DNA from: Mactromeris polynyma
Lineage: Eukaryota; Mollusca; Bivalvia; Venerida; Mactridae
Assembly: GCA_032209605.1 (NCBI GenBank)
Contig: JASFXZ010000039.1
Span: 868,001 to 932,000, forward strand
Direction of reading: 5' to 3'
Length of the DNA stretch: 64,000 bases
Shown here: piece by piece, positions 25,901 to 40,900 of the stretch
Numbering within the stretch: the stretch's first letter is position 1
Layout of the letters: every line of letters starts with the position of its first letter
Notes under the pieces: model-generated
What the model saw: only the letters and a program-made list of their open reading frames with translations
What the model was told of the DNA's origin: nothing
The model's database searches: none
Program-made: the position numbers and the translations under genes

Positions 25901-28900
25901 GCATATATACTCGGTACATTTAAAAACGCACAATTTTAGTCCTGTGAAATGTTTGTAAAGCTACATTTTATTGCGATTTGGAACATAATTTATATGAAAA
26001 AACCCAATATTTGCGATTAAATATATCGTATATGTTGCAAATAAACATGAGATAATGCAATGTACCGGGTACCCTACTTTTCTTGTATTCCTATGTAAGT
26101 CAGAAAAACTTGAGAAAGTCTTTTTTGTGCATTATTTAATGTACTGAGTATATGTAGCTTAGCATTATCCCTGTGTATAATGATGTTTTGTATTCTTACA
26201 GTGTATGGACTTTGGATATCATAATTCCATACGAGGTACTGTGATGATATATCAGACAGCACATTGTAACATGCGTAATTCACACAATTCTGCTGTGGAG
26301 TTGCTCAATGATATCATATCACAAATGGACCCACAAACTGATAAACAGAGATTCCTTGAGCTCAATAACCAAGCATTCATGTTGCCAAAAAAGTTTGAAT
26401 TCCAGTCGTACAGAGGAGATGAGGTAAGATTTCCCCACTCATCCTTCCATGTCTTGTAAACATGTTTTGAAGTACAAAGGTATTTGATGACAAAAAAATC
26501 CCAGATCAATCTGATTTATTCCTTTCCAACCAATCGTAATAGTTTAAACAAATAGTTCAGTAATTACAGAACACACAAATTATTCAAGAGTTATTGCCCC
26601 TTGATAGAAATTAAGTTTGTTAAAGTTTTAACTGCTTTGTTTATTCTTCATATCCCGTTAGCGCCATTGACCGATTTTTCGTGTTCCTCAAAACATGGCT
26701 TTATTTCACATGGTTATTAGTCTTTGAGCATTTTTTCATTTCTAACTGATGTATAAATAATATGTTATCATGCATTTATGTTAAATATTTGCAATAACTA
26801 TTTCAGGTACGACAGATAAGTGCTCAGAAACCCGTACAGGACCAACTGTTGCAAAGTTACAAGTCGTCTCAGAAAGTGCTTGAACAACTTAAACTAGATA
26901 ATGATGAGGTATGATATGCAACATTTTCTGTCTGATTCATATTGTGTTTTGTAGGACATTTATATCAGTTATACAGCTTTCAAGTAAATCGTTTTGAAGT
27001 AATGTATATACATGTATATAGTTTCTTGTTACTTTAAGTAAGCATGTCAATTTTGAAAGTTCTTTTACCTCATGTTCAATACAGACATAACTACTCTGAA
27101 AACATGGTACCATTGTCTTAAAAACATAAAAAAATTAACTTGTGAAGAAAATTTTTTGAGTAAAATCTAGATGAGAGGTTATATAAACTACATTTCGTTA
27201 TCAACTCGTATCTGTTGAATGTTTATTTTTGTGACATTATTTAGTAAATATTTGAATTTTTCCAGACACTGACAGTAAACTGTACAATCAATGATGAAAT
27301 CTTACCAGAACAATCTTATAGAAAGGTTATGATAATCTAATTTTTTAAAACCTTTGACCCCAGACCAGGGTTTGACTGTAACTCCCATTCATTGATTGGC
27401 GTATTTTTCTTTCAGACTTGGAAATCCCTTGAGGCGACAGAGAAATCTCTGACTGAGCTGATAAATCGGAAAGACGTTGATGTGACTTCTTTGTTTGTGG
27501 ATGAAAATTTACCTCCAAGATCACCGCATGAGACTGATAAAAAACGCCAGCAACGTCTTGAAACCGAAGGATATTATTTAAGTGTTAGTAAAAGTGTTTA
27601 TATATTTGAATGAATCAGTCTGTTTCAGTAACTAAATGCTAGCTACTCACGGTGAGGTTTTATGCTCCCTGAAGGAGGAGTGTATTGTTGCTGCGTGTCT
27701 GTCAGTGCATCCCTCTGTACCGTGTGCACAATGAACTGCAAACTTCTCAGTCTCTGAATTAGGTGCAAGTACTGGTTAGTTACCCAGGAAGTAGGAAGGG
27801 ATTTATGTAAATTCTAAGCATGATTCATTATTGCTGTACAACAAATACGTTTTGACTGATATACTTGTCCATGGGTCCTCAAATGATATTGTTGGTAACA
27901 AAAGCTGTACCGTTTTTAAATTAAGCTTAATTGCATGATCAATATTATTAAAACTCAACTCAAATATTAGACATGAGCCTTGGTCGATGAATTGTGCACA
28001 ACATTCGAAGACACAGCAATAAGTTTTAATGTGGAAAATTCAGTCATCTTGTGTCATATTTACTGAGTACATCTTTTTATCATATTGCGTCTGGCATACA
28101 TTCTAAGCTATACTTAATTCTATTTTGATAAATGTTAAGTATTGCAATTGCTTTCTGTCTACAGAAATTCCGATCATACACATTAAGCAACAACCGTATT
28201 GCCAGATTACAAGCCAAGTTCAGTTCAGTCCAGAAAGCCCTGGGTGAAGATGCCTCATCTACTGGTGTCAGAGTCAGGTAAATATCACCTTGTTGTTGTT
28301 AACTTTACGGCTTTCATGGTTGTTGAGTAAATTTTGTTGTCTATTTTGATGTTGTGGCTAGCAACTTGAGAATGGCTTGTTCAATCAATTTCAATAGTTT
28401 TATATAAGTTTTTCGTATTTTGAATTGTTTGCAAATTACCGTTTAGATCTGTGGTGGTAAAGATTTCATGCCATTTAATGGGTATCTAAGAAACTTTATT
28501 TTGGTACCATATACACTGACATTTCAAACTTGCCCTCATTTATTTGATCCAATTTCTATGCAGGCTTCAAATATGTGATAATTGGCTTTGCTTTGACAAA
28601 ATTGCTTTTTATATTGTATACTTTTATATTCTCATCTGTATTTGCTTATTGTTTTATATTGATCGTTATAATCCAATCTGTTGGATATTGTGGTTGATAT
28701 TTGTATCACATTGTATTTCCTGTGCCCTGTGGTTTGTTTCGGCTATAATCTTTATTGTATGAAGACTGTGGTTACAGTATGTGCCTTACTGTCGCATATA
28801 TAACTGTAAGCAATATTCTGTGAGGCATGTTCGCTGCCCTGCATTCAGTTATGGCTAACAATTACGAACGTTACAAAACCGTTTCGTTTTGTATCCCTGA

Positions 28901-31900
28901 TCCACCACATCACATTCACTGCACTTGGGGAACCAAATTGCAAACATTGTGAAACATTAGCCACAAACATCTTTCCTGAACACAGGGCAGTATTGTGTAC
29001 TTCTTGTCAAGGATGACGCTTATGTTGTCAAGCATTTTTACAGTGTCATGGTTTCAGAAAGTCTGGCCATTGTATGTTGTGTTGTAGGCATGTTTTGTTG
29101 TGGTTAAATTTTGTGCTGGCTTGCTGATGTCATCATGTACTTGATTGATGTTTGTACGTATTGGCAGGATTGATGTCTGAATGAGATATCAAGTTTGGAG
29201 ACTTAACGACCAGAAACATTTTATTCTGTTATAATGCATTTGTTGCATTGAAATTAACCGATACCATGGCAACTGTGTATTTTGTTCTGTTGACATTTTG
29301 TGCTCTCATGTTAACTTTTGGAGGTGTCCTCTCTCTTGTTGGAGTTATTGATGAATCATGTGCCTTACACAGTCATCCTGTCCAATGTGATGCCAGGTTC
29401 TATCTTATGTGCTGCTGTCCACTGCTAATGGCTGTAATGCTTTTGATGTAATTGTTCACCATATCTGTCAGTGAATCAGTGAAATTCACAGCTAGCATTT
29501 ATGGTAATGGCTTGAAATGTTTAAATACTGTTAGTGTATATAAACGTTTTTATTGGCTTGCAACAAAATCACAATTTAGGGGCCGTAAAACTAGAAGATG
29601 TTTGTACATTACAAGATATTTTTGGTGCAAAGTCCTAGTATAGTAAGTCATGCGTTTGACAGTACTTTGGTTTAGCACAGATAGCATGCTATGTTGTTGT
29701 ATTGTGTCAATGTGCTATGTAGGGATGTTAATGGTGACATTCATGTTTCAGAGTTGGCTCCGAGCAGATGGTTCTGCTGGAGTTATTCAACAGGTTGCAT
29801 CTGCAAAGGTAGATTTCAAGTTACTATGGAAATGCATTAAACTTGCGACATGAACTTAGATTCTTTTAATTGTACTCATTTTCTTCACTTATAATTCTGT
29901 ATCACTGTTTAGTGGCAATGAACACATGTGCATGAGTTGAAAATGTTACTTATAAGCCCTTACAAGCCTCTCACTTTTAATCAAATACATGTATATTTTG
30001 GCTTGTTGAATTATATGTAACTACTATGGTTCATTATAGAAACATTGTAGCATGTATACGCACAGTATGCATTTTATTTTGTTATTACTGATTTGTGGTT
30101 GTTATATTTAATAAGGTTCAAAGAAGGGTAAATTTAGATACTCCTCCCTTCTTTTGTTTAATACGTGGGCTCAAAAACCTTTCACTACTTATAATTTTCA
30201 TTATTTTGCCATTTTTCTCTGTCACTTTCTGGTCTGGAATTGAGTTCAGGATTTCAGCCTGTCTGAATTGGTGTTAGAAATCTCCAAGATTCAAGGAAAA
30301 TATTACATAACATAAGTCATAGTGACTCCAGCAACCCTGTTATCCCCTGCTAAATATTCTGGACTGTCAGTTTTAGAGTTTTAGGGAAATGACTGGTCAT
30401 CTTGTTTCATGAAAGCAGTTAAAGATGCTGCTTAGAGTTATAGGCATGTACGTGTTGGAAAAGATGATCTTTTAATGCTGTGTTTCTTATGAATGATTCC
30501 TTGTGACCACGGATGTGGTATTTGTTTGAAGAATGGCGAAGGGGCATAAAGTGGATCCCCTGTCCATCTGTCTGTGCATCTGTCCATGCAAACAATTGGT
30601 TTCTGATCAGCATGGATGCATGGATTCAATTCATATTGGACACATAAGCATATAGGATAATAAAATACAGGTCAAATTAAATTTCGCTTGTAACCCACCA
30701 ATTTTTGGAGGAGTAATGGCCCTTTTTCTACTTGAAAAATTAGTTTCGATTAAAAACACAGTGGGGGGCATCCGTCTCCTATGGACACATCTAGCTACTG
30801 CAGATCAGTGTGTGGAACCAGTCATGTAGTTGTAGTTTTTGTATATAGACTTTTTGTTCATTCATTCATTATGTTCATGTTTCTGCTTGTGGTATTGGTC
30901 AAGTCTGATTCATGTACTATATAATTATGCCTTTAAGCCCATCTAGGAAATGTTTGTATCAAACACAGATGCATTAAGATATTTCATGTTTAGACATGTA
31001 ACTGTAATCCATAACATTAATTTTAAATATACTTTGTTATTCCTACCTAGATCCTCGGAGAATTCAGACGATACAATAAATGGGTATTCCTATAGTGATG
31101 AATGGGACCCAGAAATGTGTCTTGGGTAATTGATTATTGATTGGTGGGGTATAGAAATAACATGTTAGCTAACAGAGATGTTAAGTTTATTTCTAAAACA
31201 AAAAAGAGTTTTGGTAATGGGATTTAATGCATGTTGTTAAATAGTGTCCATGATGGTAAAAATAATGTTCATTTTTTAACAGCACCAATTTTGATGATTT
31301 CGTGTTGATATTCATTTTCTGTGAATCAATTAACAATAACTCGTGATTTGTTTTGACCCAACCTGATTAATAGCTTAATTAAGTATAGTCCTAATTCAGA
31401 CTATTCCTCGCTATGGCAAGTTTTTTTGTTCACCAGCTCGAGCAAAGATTAACAGAGATTAGGGGGTATAGTCCATCGACAGAGACTAGTGCTGTGAAGC
31501 TCAGTGTAGTTAAATGCTAGTATAAGCTCAGTATTTTCTTTTATAAGAGGACTACATATATCATCTAATAATTCTTACATGTACTTTATCATGTTCAACT
31601 ATTTTAAGGCTATTGACATTTCTGTTCTTGTATCCAGCACTTGGTGTGTTGACAGTTTAATCGTTGCATGAGGAATTATAAGCTTTAGTCATGTTAAAAA
31701 TAACTGTATATATAATATAGATCTGGCATGCATGAACTGATAATTACATGAACTGATATTTACATGAACTGATATTTACATGAACTTGAATTTAAAAATG
31801 TTTGGTATACTTAACTTACTGTATGTTTAAGATTTGTGTCATAAATGTCGCGGGCAGTTTTCATATACCTGGTAACATGGCTGTCCAATATATTGACTTG

Positions 31901-34900
31901 AATTCTCAGGTTTGTGGGGGACTGATATTATGTATGGTATAGTTGGAATAGATTTTACCTGTTCCAGCATTTATTAGTGGTTTAAGTGACTGAAGTTTGT
32001 GGGTAAAAAAATGATAAAAGATTCTGTTGAATTTATGTGATGTTTCAAAAGTGTCTTCATTCACATGCGTAGGTTTGTTTCTGAAGGAACAGTAGTCCAG
32101 CATGAGTAATATAAGCATTTATTGAGGCAGAAATATGTGATATAGCAAACACACCCGAGATAGTTCAGGTTATAGGTTTCTCAGTTTATTTTTTATCATT
32201 TATCATCATTGACAGTAAGCAATATTTGCACCACATGGCAATATGAAAACTAAATGACCATATGGAATAAATATTTTTTTTCCTCTCTGCAAATAGTGAC
32301 ATCACATTTTTCTTGAAATGACTTCACTTACAGAAGAGGTTGTAAATCCCATAGCAGTGTTCATATATACATGCATATTCAAAATTTGAAAATTTTGCTA
32401 TTATGTTTTAGTGTTTTTCCGTCAGATGCAAATTGGGTTATTATATGATAGAAGTATGTTTGCATGAAGTGAAAATGGAATGCTAATAATTATATCCACT
32501 AAATCTTGATTTCAGGCCACCATCTTTACCTCCTAAGCCAAAGAAGCGTAGAATTGGTCGCAATCCACAAATAGGTCAACCAAAACTATTTGGTGGTAAC
32601 TTAGAAGAATACGTTGAGGTATGTTTGCATCTTGAGTAAAATTATTATCCCTCTGATATTCTTTTATAAACTTCATAAAGTCCCAATCATGCCACATGGT
32701 TGATCAAAACTAAGTAAGAAGTCAAGCAGAAAAAGCCACATACAAAGTGCACAGTCACCCCGAAAAGTACAACTTATCATTGAAGATATTAACAACGTTG
32801 TATCTGTCACTTATAGTATGTTTGGCAGGCGTGATGTTTAATGTAAATGCTGATAAAAAGAACATTTAAGACACATTTCCCCGTCTGAAAGTAACAGTAA
32901 CAAATACTGTCTTCATTATCTTCCATTTTATCGGTGGATGTCTGAATTTTTGCCAGCAACTACACTGTTTCAGTCACATTGCATCATACAAATAATTTGT
33001 ATTGTTCTGTGAACTGTTATGCCTACTAGAGTGAGAAATTGATTGTTATGCCTTTATGAAATGGAATAATACATTGTACTTACTCTTTTTTATATCTTAT
33101 ATTGAGATCATGATATGAAACTTTTTACTTAAGTTTAGTTGATTCAAAGTTGTCAGTCAAAACCGGGTAAAATTATTGATGTAATCTCACATTATAGGTA
33201 AGACTGGTCAAGAAGCTTACCTTGTTGTGATAGATATACTAAAATACAATGAACCTTTTCAATCACAATCATGTATTAATGTACCTGTGCAATGAAACAT
33301 TCCAGCAGTTTTAAGTCAGGCAATTGTGAAATTGCTGTACAATGTTGTATTTTAGAGAAAATATAGCACTTTTGAAATGAGCCATTTTCCAAATTTTGAC
33401 AGATTGATGCTTGATTGCCTTCGTTTCAGTTTGTTTCTAAAACATCATACACGGTTGTTTATGATTTCAGGCTACTGGACTTGAGATACCCACCGTCATC
33501 AAAAGTTGTATACGAGTGTTGAATCTGTACGGAATGCATCACCAAGGAGTCTTCAGAATTCCAGGTTCACAAGTGGAAATCAATGATCTTAAAAATGCAT
33601 TTGAAAAAGGTAATATGATGAACATGATCTTTGAACAACACATAGGAAATTAGAAGTTTGTAACGCTGTTTTAACATCCTGGAAGTTGACTGGTCAATAT
33701 TCAAGTTAAATTGTGCAACTTAATTAGTGATGCTATTGAATCATTTTGTATGGAAACTTATTATATTATGATTAGTAATTTAAGCTTAATTATCTAGCAT
33801 TACAAAAGGAAATGTTGTATACAGTAAAACCTCACTTTAAGACCGCCTCAATATTAAGACCACCTTGAAATTAAGAACACAATTTTGAAGTCCATATTCA
33901 CTGTTTCACTCTTTATTCAACCTAAATATTAAGAACACCTGAATAATAAGACTATTTTTCAAGAGTCCCAATAGTGGTCTTATTATTAAGGTTTTACTGT
34001 ATATAACTGAATGCTATACAGAATGATTGACCAATGTTGTTACTGTACAGGTGATGATCCATTGGCTGATGAAGATGATGCGTGTGAAAAAATCAACTCT
34101 GCTGCTGGTGTGCTCAAAATGTTCTTCCGTGAACTCAAACCACCATTGTTCCCGTTACCATTGTTTGATGAACTTATAGCATGTAGTAGTAAGTATTAGA
34201 GTTTATATTGCTGAGTCTTGTTAGCTTGTTTAGGACCAGTAGTACTGGTTATTGGTTTATCTACGGTTCTGGGCTTTGTCAGTCATCTAGACCTGTCAAG
34301 AGATTTCTTATTAATATTGGTGAAATTGGAGAATGTGTATGGGACTTTTATTTGCAGGCTATAATGGACAGTCAAGTGGGAATCCATGGATTGTGTGTTT
34401 AGTCCCGAATGTTTCAGATACGTTATTTTAGTGCCATGATGAATGGAAGACATTTCTGTTGAAATTATTCCATTCCCAACTTATTTCCAACAGGAATGAA
34501 GCATTCAGTTAAAATGTTTATACCATTGTCTTTATAGCATAAGTTGAGATACAGAGTTGAGTTTTGCAAAACATGCTCACTTTTATATAAGAACTGATAT
34601 GAGATATTGTCATAGGTTTTAGTTGAAGAATTTAGCGTATGGTTTGTTCATTAAATGTATGCATATTCACTTCCCTACCCATGTGTTTTGTCAGTATATA
34701 TGGCTTTTAAAAAAATACTTAATTAATTTTGGACGCCAGTTATAGCTACACTTTTTAAATAACATTTATCATGTATTTTTCAGGACTTGATGAACAAGCT
34801 AAGATCGACAAGATTAAAGAATTGCTTCTGACTCTACCAAGACATATCATCGTAGTTAAGAGATATTTATTTGCATTCCTTAATCAGTAAGTCATTATTA

Positions 34901-37900
34901 TATAAGTCCACTACTTCTGAGATATAACTTACATGTATGATGTATAGAAATGTAATTATGTATTACATTTTTATGTAGTATTAAATTGATTTCTATGTAA
35001 GTTGTACCCGGTATGTAGTTGGGGCAGGGGACAATATTGAGTTTACAGTTTTTATGTTGTTTAAACAGAGAAATGCTGAAATAATCCAAATATTGATTAA
35101 AAAATGATAATTGTGTATGTTGATGGTTGTATAGAGTGAACATTTGTTTAAACTTGAAATGAAATTTATTGATGCCAATTACTGTCAAAAATACCCAATG
35201 CAATGAATTGAGTTGTTTGCTTTCATCCCTTCCTTGGATTTAAAATAATTCCTTTATTATACACTTAGCATAATCAGTGGGCAGCACAGCTTATATTACA
35301 ACAAGTTGCAACTATTTGATGATTTTACCTATTTAATATGTATTAGCATTGTATCAACAGTTTTTATATGATTTATTTCTCTTTCAGCTTGTCTGAATAT
35401 TCAGATGAGAATATGATGGACCCATATAATCTTGCCATATGTTTTGGGCCCACACTGATCCCAATTCCCCCAGATAGGGACCAGGTGACATTTCAGACCA
35501 ACGTTAATGAAGTCATTAAGACGATTATACGTAACCAGGACGAGATATTTCCATGTGATGGAGGCGAAGTGTATGAGAAATGTATTGTAGATATGGGGTA
35601 GGTTTTATTCTTAATCTGTGTTGAAAGTAAAGTGTTTATTTATTATAGTGTGACCTTTGTTTAAAGGGCCAGCCAGTTCTGACTTAAGTGACAACTTCTT
35701 TCAGAGCACATTATCCCGATTCCTATCCTTAATGCCAGGCATGTAGGCAAATGGTAACCTTTATTTACCTAGCTGGTGGCTCACGAACTGACCATATCGG
35801 AAGTGACTCCTTCTGGGATTTGAACCTGTGGCATACTGCTCTTAAGGTAGATGCCTTAATAACTCTGCCACAGGAGATGTTGAATGCTTAACTGTGGCAA
35901 AATAATGCATTGTGGTATGTGTCCTTGGTATCTGTTATTACTTTGGGGGATAGGAAATTATCGCTAAGTATGACGTGATAGTTGAAATGAGGTGACTTTC
36001 TACATAGGTCTGATTGTGTTGTGCTACTGTCATCCGTGTGTTTTCTGTATTCAATAACATTTAATTCAATTAGTGAAAGCATTGTGCCTTGTGATCACTC
36101 TGTAATGTATATATTCTTGTTAAAATTCAAAGTTTAGTGTTATCATTATCACTGTTACTGAATTTCTGATTGATGAATTTTACTTGACTGATTTCAGACA
36201 AGATTCTCTCGATGGTTTGGAGGAGGAGGAAGGTGAAAGTTCTATACAGAGTGATGATGATGATGAAGGTAGGTCTATTTATGTAGAACATCAGATTCAC
36301 TGGGTGCACGTACATCATGTATCAGTGATTTAGGGTTCGGAACTCCATAATTTCTGGGATTATAGGAACTCGTGCTTAGTGATATGAAATTATTTTTTGC
36401 AGACTTAAAACCTCTGGTCATGTAAGAATATTATATATTTTTGTATAATGTTTGGAAAAAGGATGAAAACAGCATTTTGAAATCTGTAGGTGACCGTCAT
36501 TTGTAACATTTGTTTAAACTATAGTCTGCTTTTATTTACTTATGGACAGTAGAAACTTGTTAGGTGGTCAGCCAATGAAAACAAGGGTTTGGAAAATATT
36601 GACCAATAGACATTGTGTACACAATGACAGTATTCTCAACTAATTTTGTTTCAACATTACTTGTAGTTGCAATCACACAATGAAACATGTTGGCAATGAT
36701 CTTACTTAAAGATAAAGTTTTCTGATAATGGTTACTGCATTTAAAAACTAGGGACTAACATGAAAAAAATACCATTCTGTGAAGGTGACAAAAAATTAGT
36801 TTGTATGTGTTAAAATGGATATGACTTTATACAAGTGTTTGGGGAGTTAGTTTAGTAATACATTTCTTATAATATTATTATTTTAGTTCATAAAGGTATG
36901 ACTATATTCAGATATGTGCAAACTGTTACTGGATGTATAAGAAAGGCAGTGTTATATTATAATCCCCCACCCACTCAGAAGTCTTAGTGCAATGTACTTG
37001 TATGTAAAATAATAGTTATGTGGTTAGCCAGATAGAGCCAGCAAAGAGTTGTATACTTGTAATTCCCACCTTACACATAAGATGTATTATTCCTGTGTGG
37101 AAGGTAGTACTTCATCATGAGAAATCAGAAACAGAAATAAGTGTCCATACATGAAATACAATACATGCTGAATATAATAAGTGTATGTGTGTGCAATAAA
37201 AGGAACTTCTCATTTCCAAGCAGTTTTGACCTTTGTTAGTCAGTGTATATATACTGGAAAAATTATTCACCATAGAAGTAAAATATACTTGCTGCTAAAG
37301 CCGTACTGTGATGAGACAAAATGGTGGTGGATTTTGGTCATCCATCGTCTTGCTCAGACTTGCAGGAGAAATCTGTATCATGAAATAAAGGAGTTTTTTT
37401 CTGCCTATAAATGTATACATGTACAGGGAATTCTGGTCCTAATTATAGCAAGGCCCTTTTTGTGCACTTCATGTTATGTTTATAGAGATATTGTATGCAG
37501 AGTTCAGTTGCTAATGTATATTTTGTTGTTCATATTATGTCAGATTCAATGATGGGTAAGCTGGATATGTATTGGTGAATGTTGAATACTATTGTTAACC
37601 CTTGTCATGTGATAAAAAAGGCAACTTTAAGTTTGACAGTTCTTTCATAAACTTCGGTAACATTTATTTGAGTATTTGAGATTATTTTACTTAAAATATT
37701 ACTATTTACCTAAAATGTTACCACTCCATATTATTCTGTAGTTATTTAATTTTTTGTAAATGCAATGGGCTGGAATGTTCTAGACTTCATTTTACAATAA
37801 GACAAACATGTCACTTCTGTGTTTTCCTAGACAGTTGACATGTTTTAACAAAATTTAAGCTCTTTCGAGAAAGAAATCTTCAAGTTTTGTTTTAATTTGG

Positions 37901-40900
37901 ATACTTGTATTGATTATCTTGTGCATTTAGGGGAAAGAGTAGAGATGGCTTACAGCTGTTGTGGTCTTTGTTTCATTTTATGTTTGATGTGGAAAATTTT
38001 ATCTAAGATTATTGTTATCACAAGGAACTATAACTTAAGGTTGCCTTCAGTAACTGACCTGTTACCCCAACGTTTTGTGTCTTATGTACAGTAAAGTTGT
38101 GTTATATAAGAAGGAAGCTTAAAAAGAAATGCTAATGCTTAGACTAATTATACACTATTAGACTATAACTTACTGAGTTCTGTGTTATAAACTGGAGAAT
38201 TTTGGTAGACCTACTTGATTCATTTAACGTATTCATTATATTCCTGTTTTGTTTTCATTTCTGTTTTAGGCATGTGTTGTTATCAGACAAAACTAGAAAA
38301 ACTTGTATTTTTAATTTGGAATGTTCTAGTGTTCAGGGGTGATAATATTGAGTATGTGGTACAATTTTAAGTTCTTATACAGATATGTCATTTACCGGTA
38401 CATTTGCTAGAGTGATTCGAACATGATTGGTGGTTTGAATTTATGAAACTAGTTGTTTGATATGAATGCTGAGTATTGCCTCACTTTGACCATCAGATTT
38501 GATAAACTTGTGAAAATGTTAACTCAGATGCTGGATTCTATTTATCACATATGTTTCAATGATTTATTAATGAATATTAATGTGTTATCACCCCTGTACA
38601 TCGTATGATATAAGCAAAGTAGAAATTAGTATTGCATCTAAATAGACTTTGTGTTAATATGTTCCTTTTTATTTTCATTTGTTAACAACTGCCCCTATTC
38701 ATTAGTATGCTTGTATATGAATCTTCAAACTGTTGTCATTGTCCATATCTGGTCCGACCAAGCATCATTAAAACTGCTAAACTTATTCAGTTGCTTTTAA
38801 ACACCATGTTCATTATCATATTACATGTACATGGGAAATTTTATTTATTGAAAAAGTTTGAATTGTGTGTGTTTGTTAAGAATTTTTGTTGATAAACTTG
38901 TTTTACTGAATTTATAGTATTTGATTGAATCAGATTTCATTTACTAGTGTGTAAGGTGTTCTTAAAATGCCCAACCTGCTGATAGAATACCAAGAATATT
39001 TTTTAAGGACAATTGGTTGATATACTACGTGTCATAATCTTGCCTATTGATAGTGTTGGTGAAAGATTAGAATGGTAAAAGGTTGCCATTTAGAAAAATA
39101 CCATACTCATTGTTTGCATGTTTTATACTGGTTATTGTATTACAATGTATGTTATATTCTTGTAGATACAGAAGTGTACGAAGCTACTGCCCTATACGAC
39201 TTCAGAGGACGTACAGATAGGGAGCTGTCATTCAAGAAGGGAGATAATTTAGTGTTGTATACAAAAGCATCTATCGAATGGTGGGAAGGAGCATTCGCTG
39301 GACATGAAGGACTTATTCCATCTAATTACGTTGCCATAAAACACCTGTAAGTATGAAATTGTTTCCCAGAATTTTATTAGGGGGTAGAAATTTTGTGGAG
39401 TAGGGAGATTGTTGGTTCAAGCCTTGCATATGTCACATTCACTCCTCCCAGCAAAACACCAGTACAGGGTGTTCATGTAGTTTGATTCAAATAACCTCTG
39501 TCTCTATCCCAGTTGAGTTTCAATAAATCAGTTTATTATATAAGATAGTGTTGGGACTTTATCTGAGACAAATTCTACAAAAAGCACCCATCTGTGGGAT
39601 TTCTTTAGAAATTGGTTCAATCTTTGAAGAATCTAATCTACTACAGTGACACAGTCAGAAGGTAACCTTCTTACATGGATGTCCAGACATTTGGTTGGAC
39701 TAATTGTAGCATTGGGTCATTGTAACCAAGTTCTATAAGCCCCCAAACAAGATATACATTATGTAACTCCAGGATGTACTGTTGTTCTCTTGTTACTCTA
39801 TCTGATGATTACTTGATTGCTGGTTATTTATTGCCACAAAACTGGATCTTTACTATTTTCGTAAGTCAAAATGAGTCAGCATAAATGATTCACTGATAAA
39901 ATTTGCCTGTTGAATAAATATGACTTCAAACTAGGGCTTGAAGATGATAGATGACACAGCAATATCAGTGATTCCTATTTTGTTTGTTTCAGACCTGAAG
40001 ATAAGAAGAGTATTTCATCGGATGAAGCTAAAAGTACATCTACATCTTCACTTCACTCTATATCATCGAAATCCACTGACCATTCTGGCAGCAAGTCAGT
40101 ACCGACAATAAAACCTCTCCTGGAGACGGAAATCACAGAAACTGTCCTTGAGAATAGCCAGGAGACTATAACAGTTGGCAATGTAACGACAGCTCCTGGA
40201 AACTTAATGAGTCAGTCAATGTTCACTGATAGCAGTAGGTTTACTGAGAGTAGACTTAGTACAAAAAGTGACCAGGGAGTAAGGTATAATCTGGGTCCAG
40301 GTATCGAGTTACTTAAACGACAGACTTCTAGTCCCGAAAAGACAACATCAAATCGCTCAAGTGCTTCTGATGACATTACTAGTATGGATACAGTCCTTGC
40401 TGAAATCATGTCAGATGTTAGATCCCTGGAACTGCAACAGACTTCTGATAAAAGAATGAGTTTGCCATTGCAAAAATCAAAATCTACATCAAAACATACT
40501 CCTGACTTGGTTTTAGATCTACCAGAGGGATCAAATTTGTCTTCTCCACAAGACGGAAGCGATAGGGACAGTCCAGTTAGTGCTGCAGAAACATTTGCAA
40601 AGTCTAATCAAGGAACATTGAAAAAGGCTTCTTCAATGCCTCGAAACATTTCTAGCTCTGAAGTCTACACTTCAGATATTCAGAAGAATTCAGAGCCACT
40701 CTTGAAGACTTCCCCGATGATGTCGACGTTTCAGAATCTAAAACGCGATGAACCAATGACTGTATCTGTGCCATCTTCTGGCAGAAAGTATAGCCTAGAT
40801 GAGCACCATCTGAAGATGTCCCCGTCACAGATGCATACATTTTCTCCTCCAATAGCGGAGAAGCCAAAACCACCGATTAAGGCCAAGCCTCCCGTAATGA

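Noticed and set aside
29248..29451. 67-codon hydrophobic frame resembling a small membrane protein
   Set aside because: Lies inside srGAP intron 10. Hydrophobicity follows from T-rich codons; no related protein is known to me.
37181..37552. 123-codon open frame in srGAP intron 17
   Set aside because: No domain, Cys/Ile/Tyr-heavy composition expected of AT-rich noise, and the srGAP frame does not pass through it.
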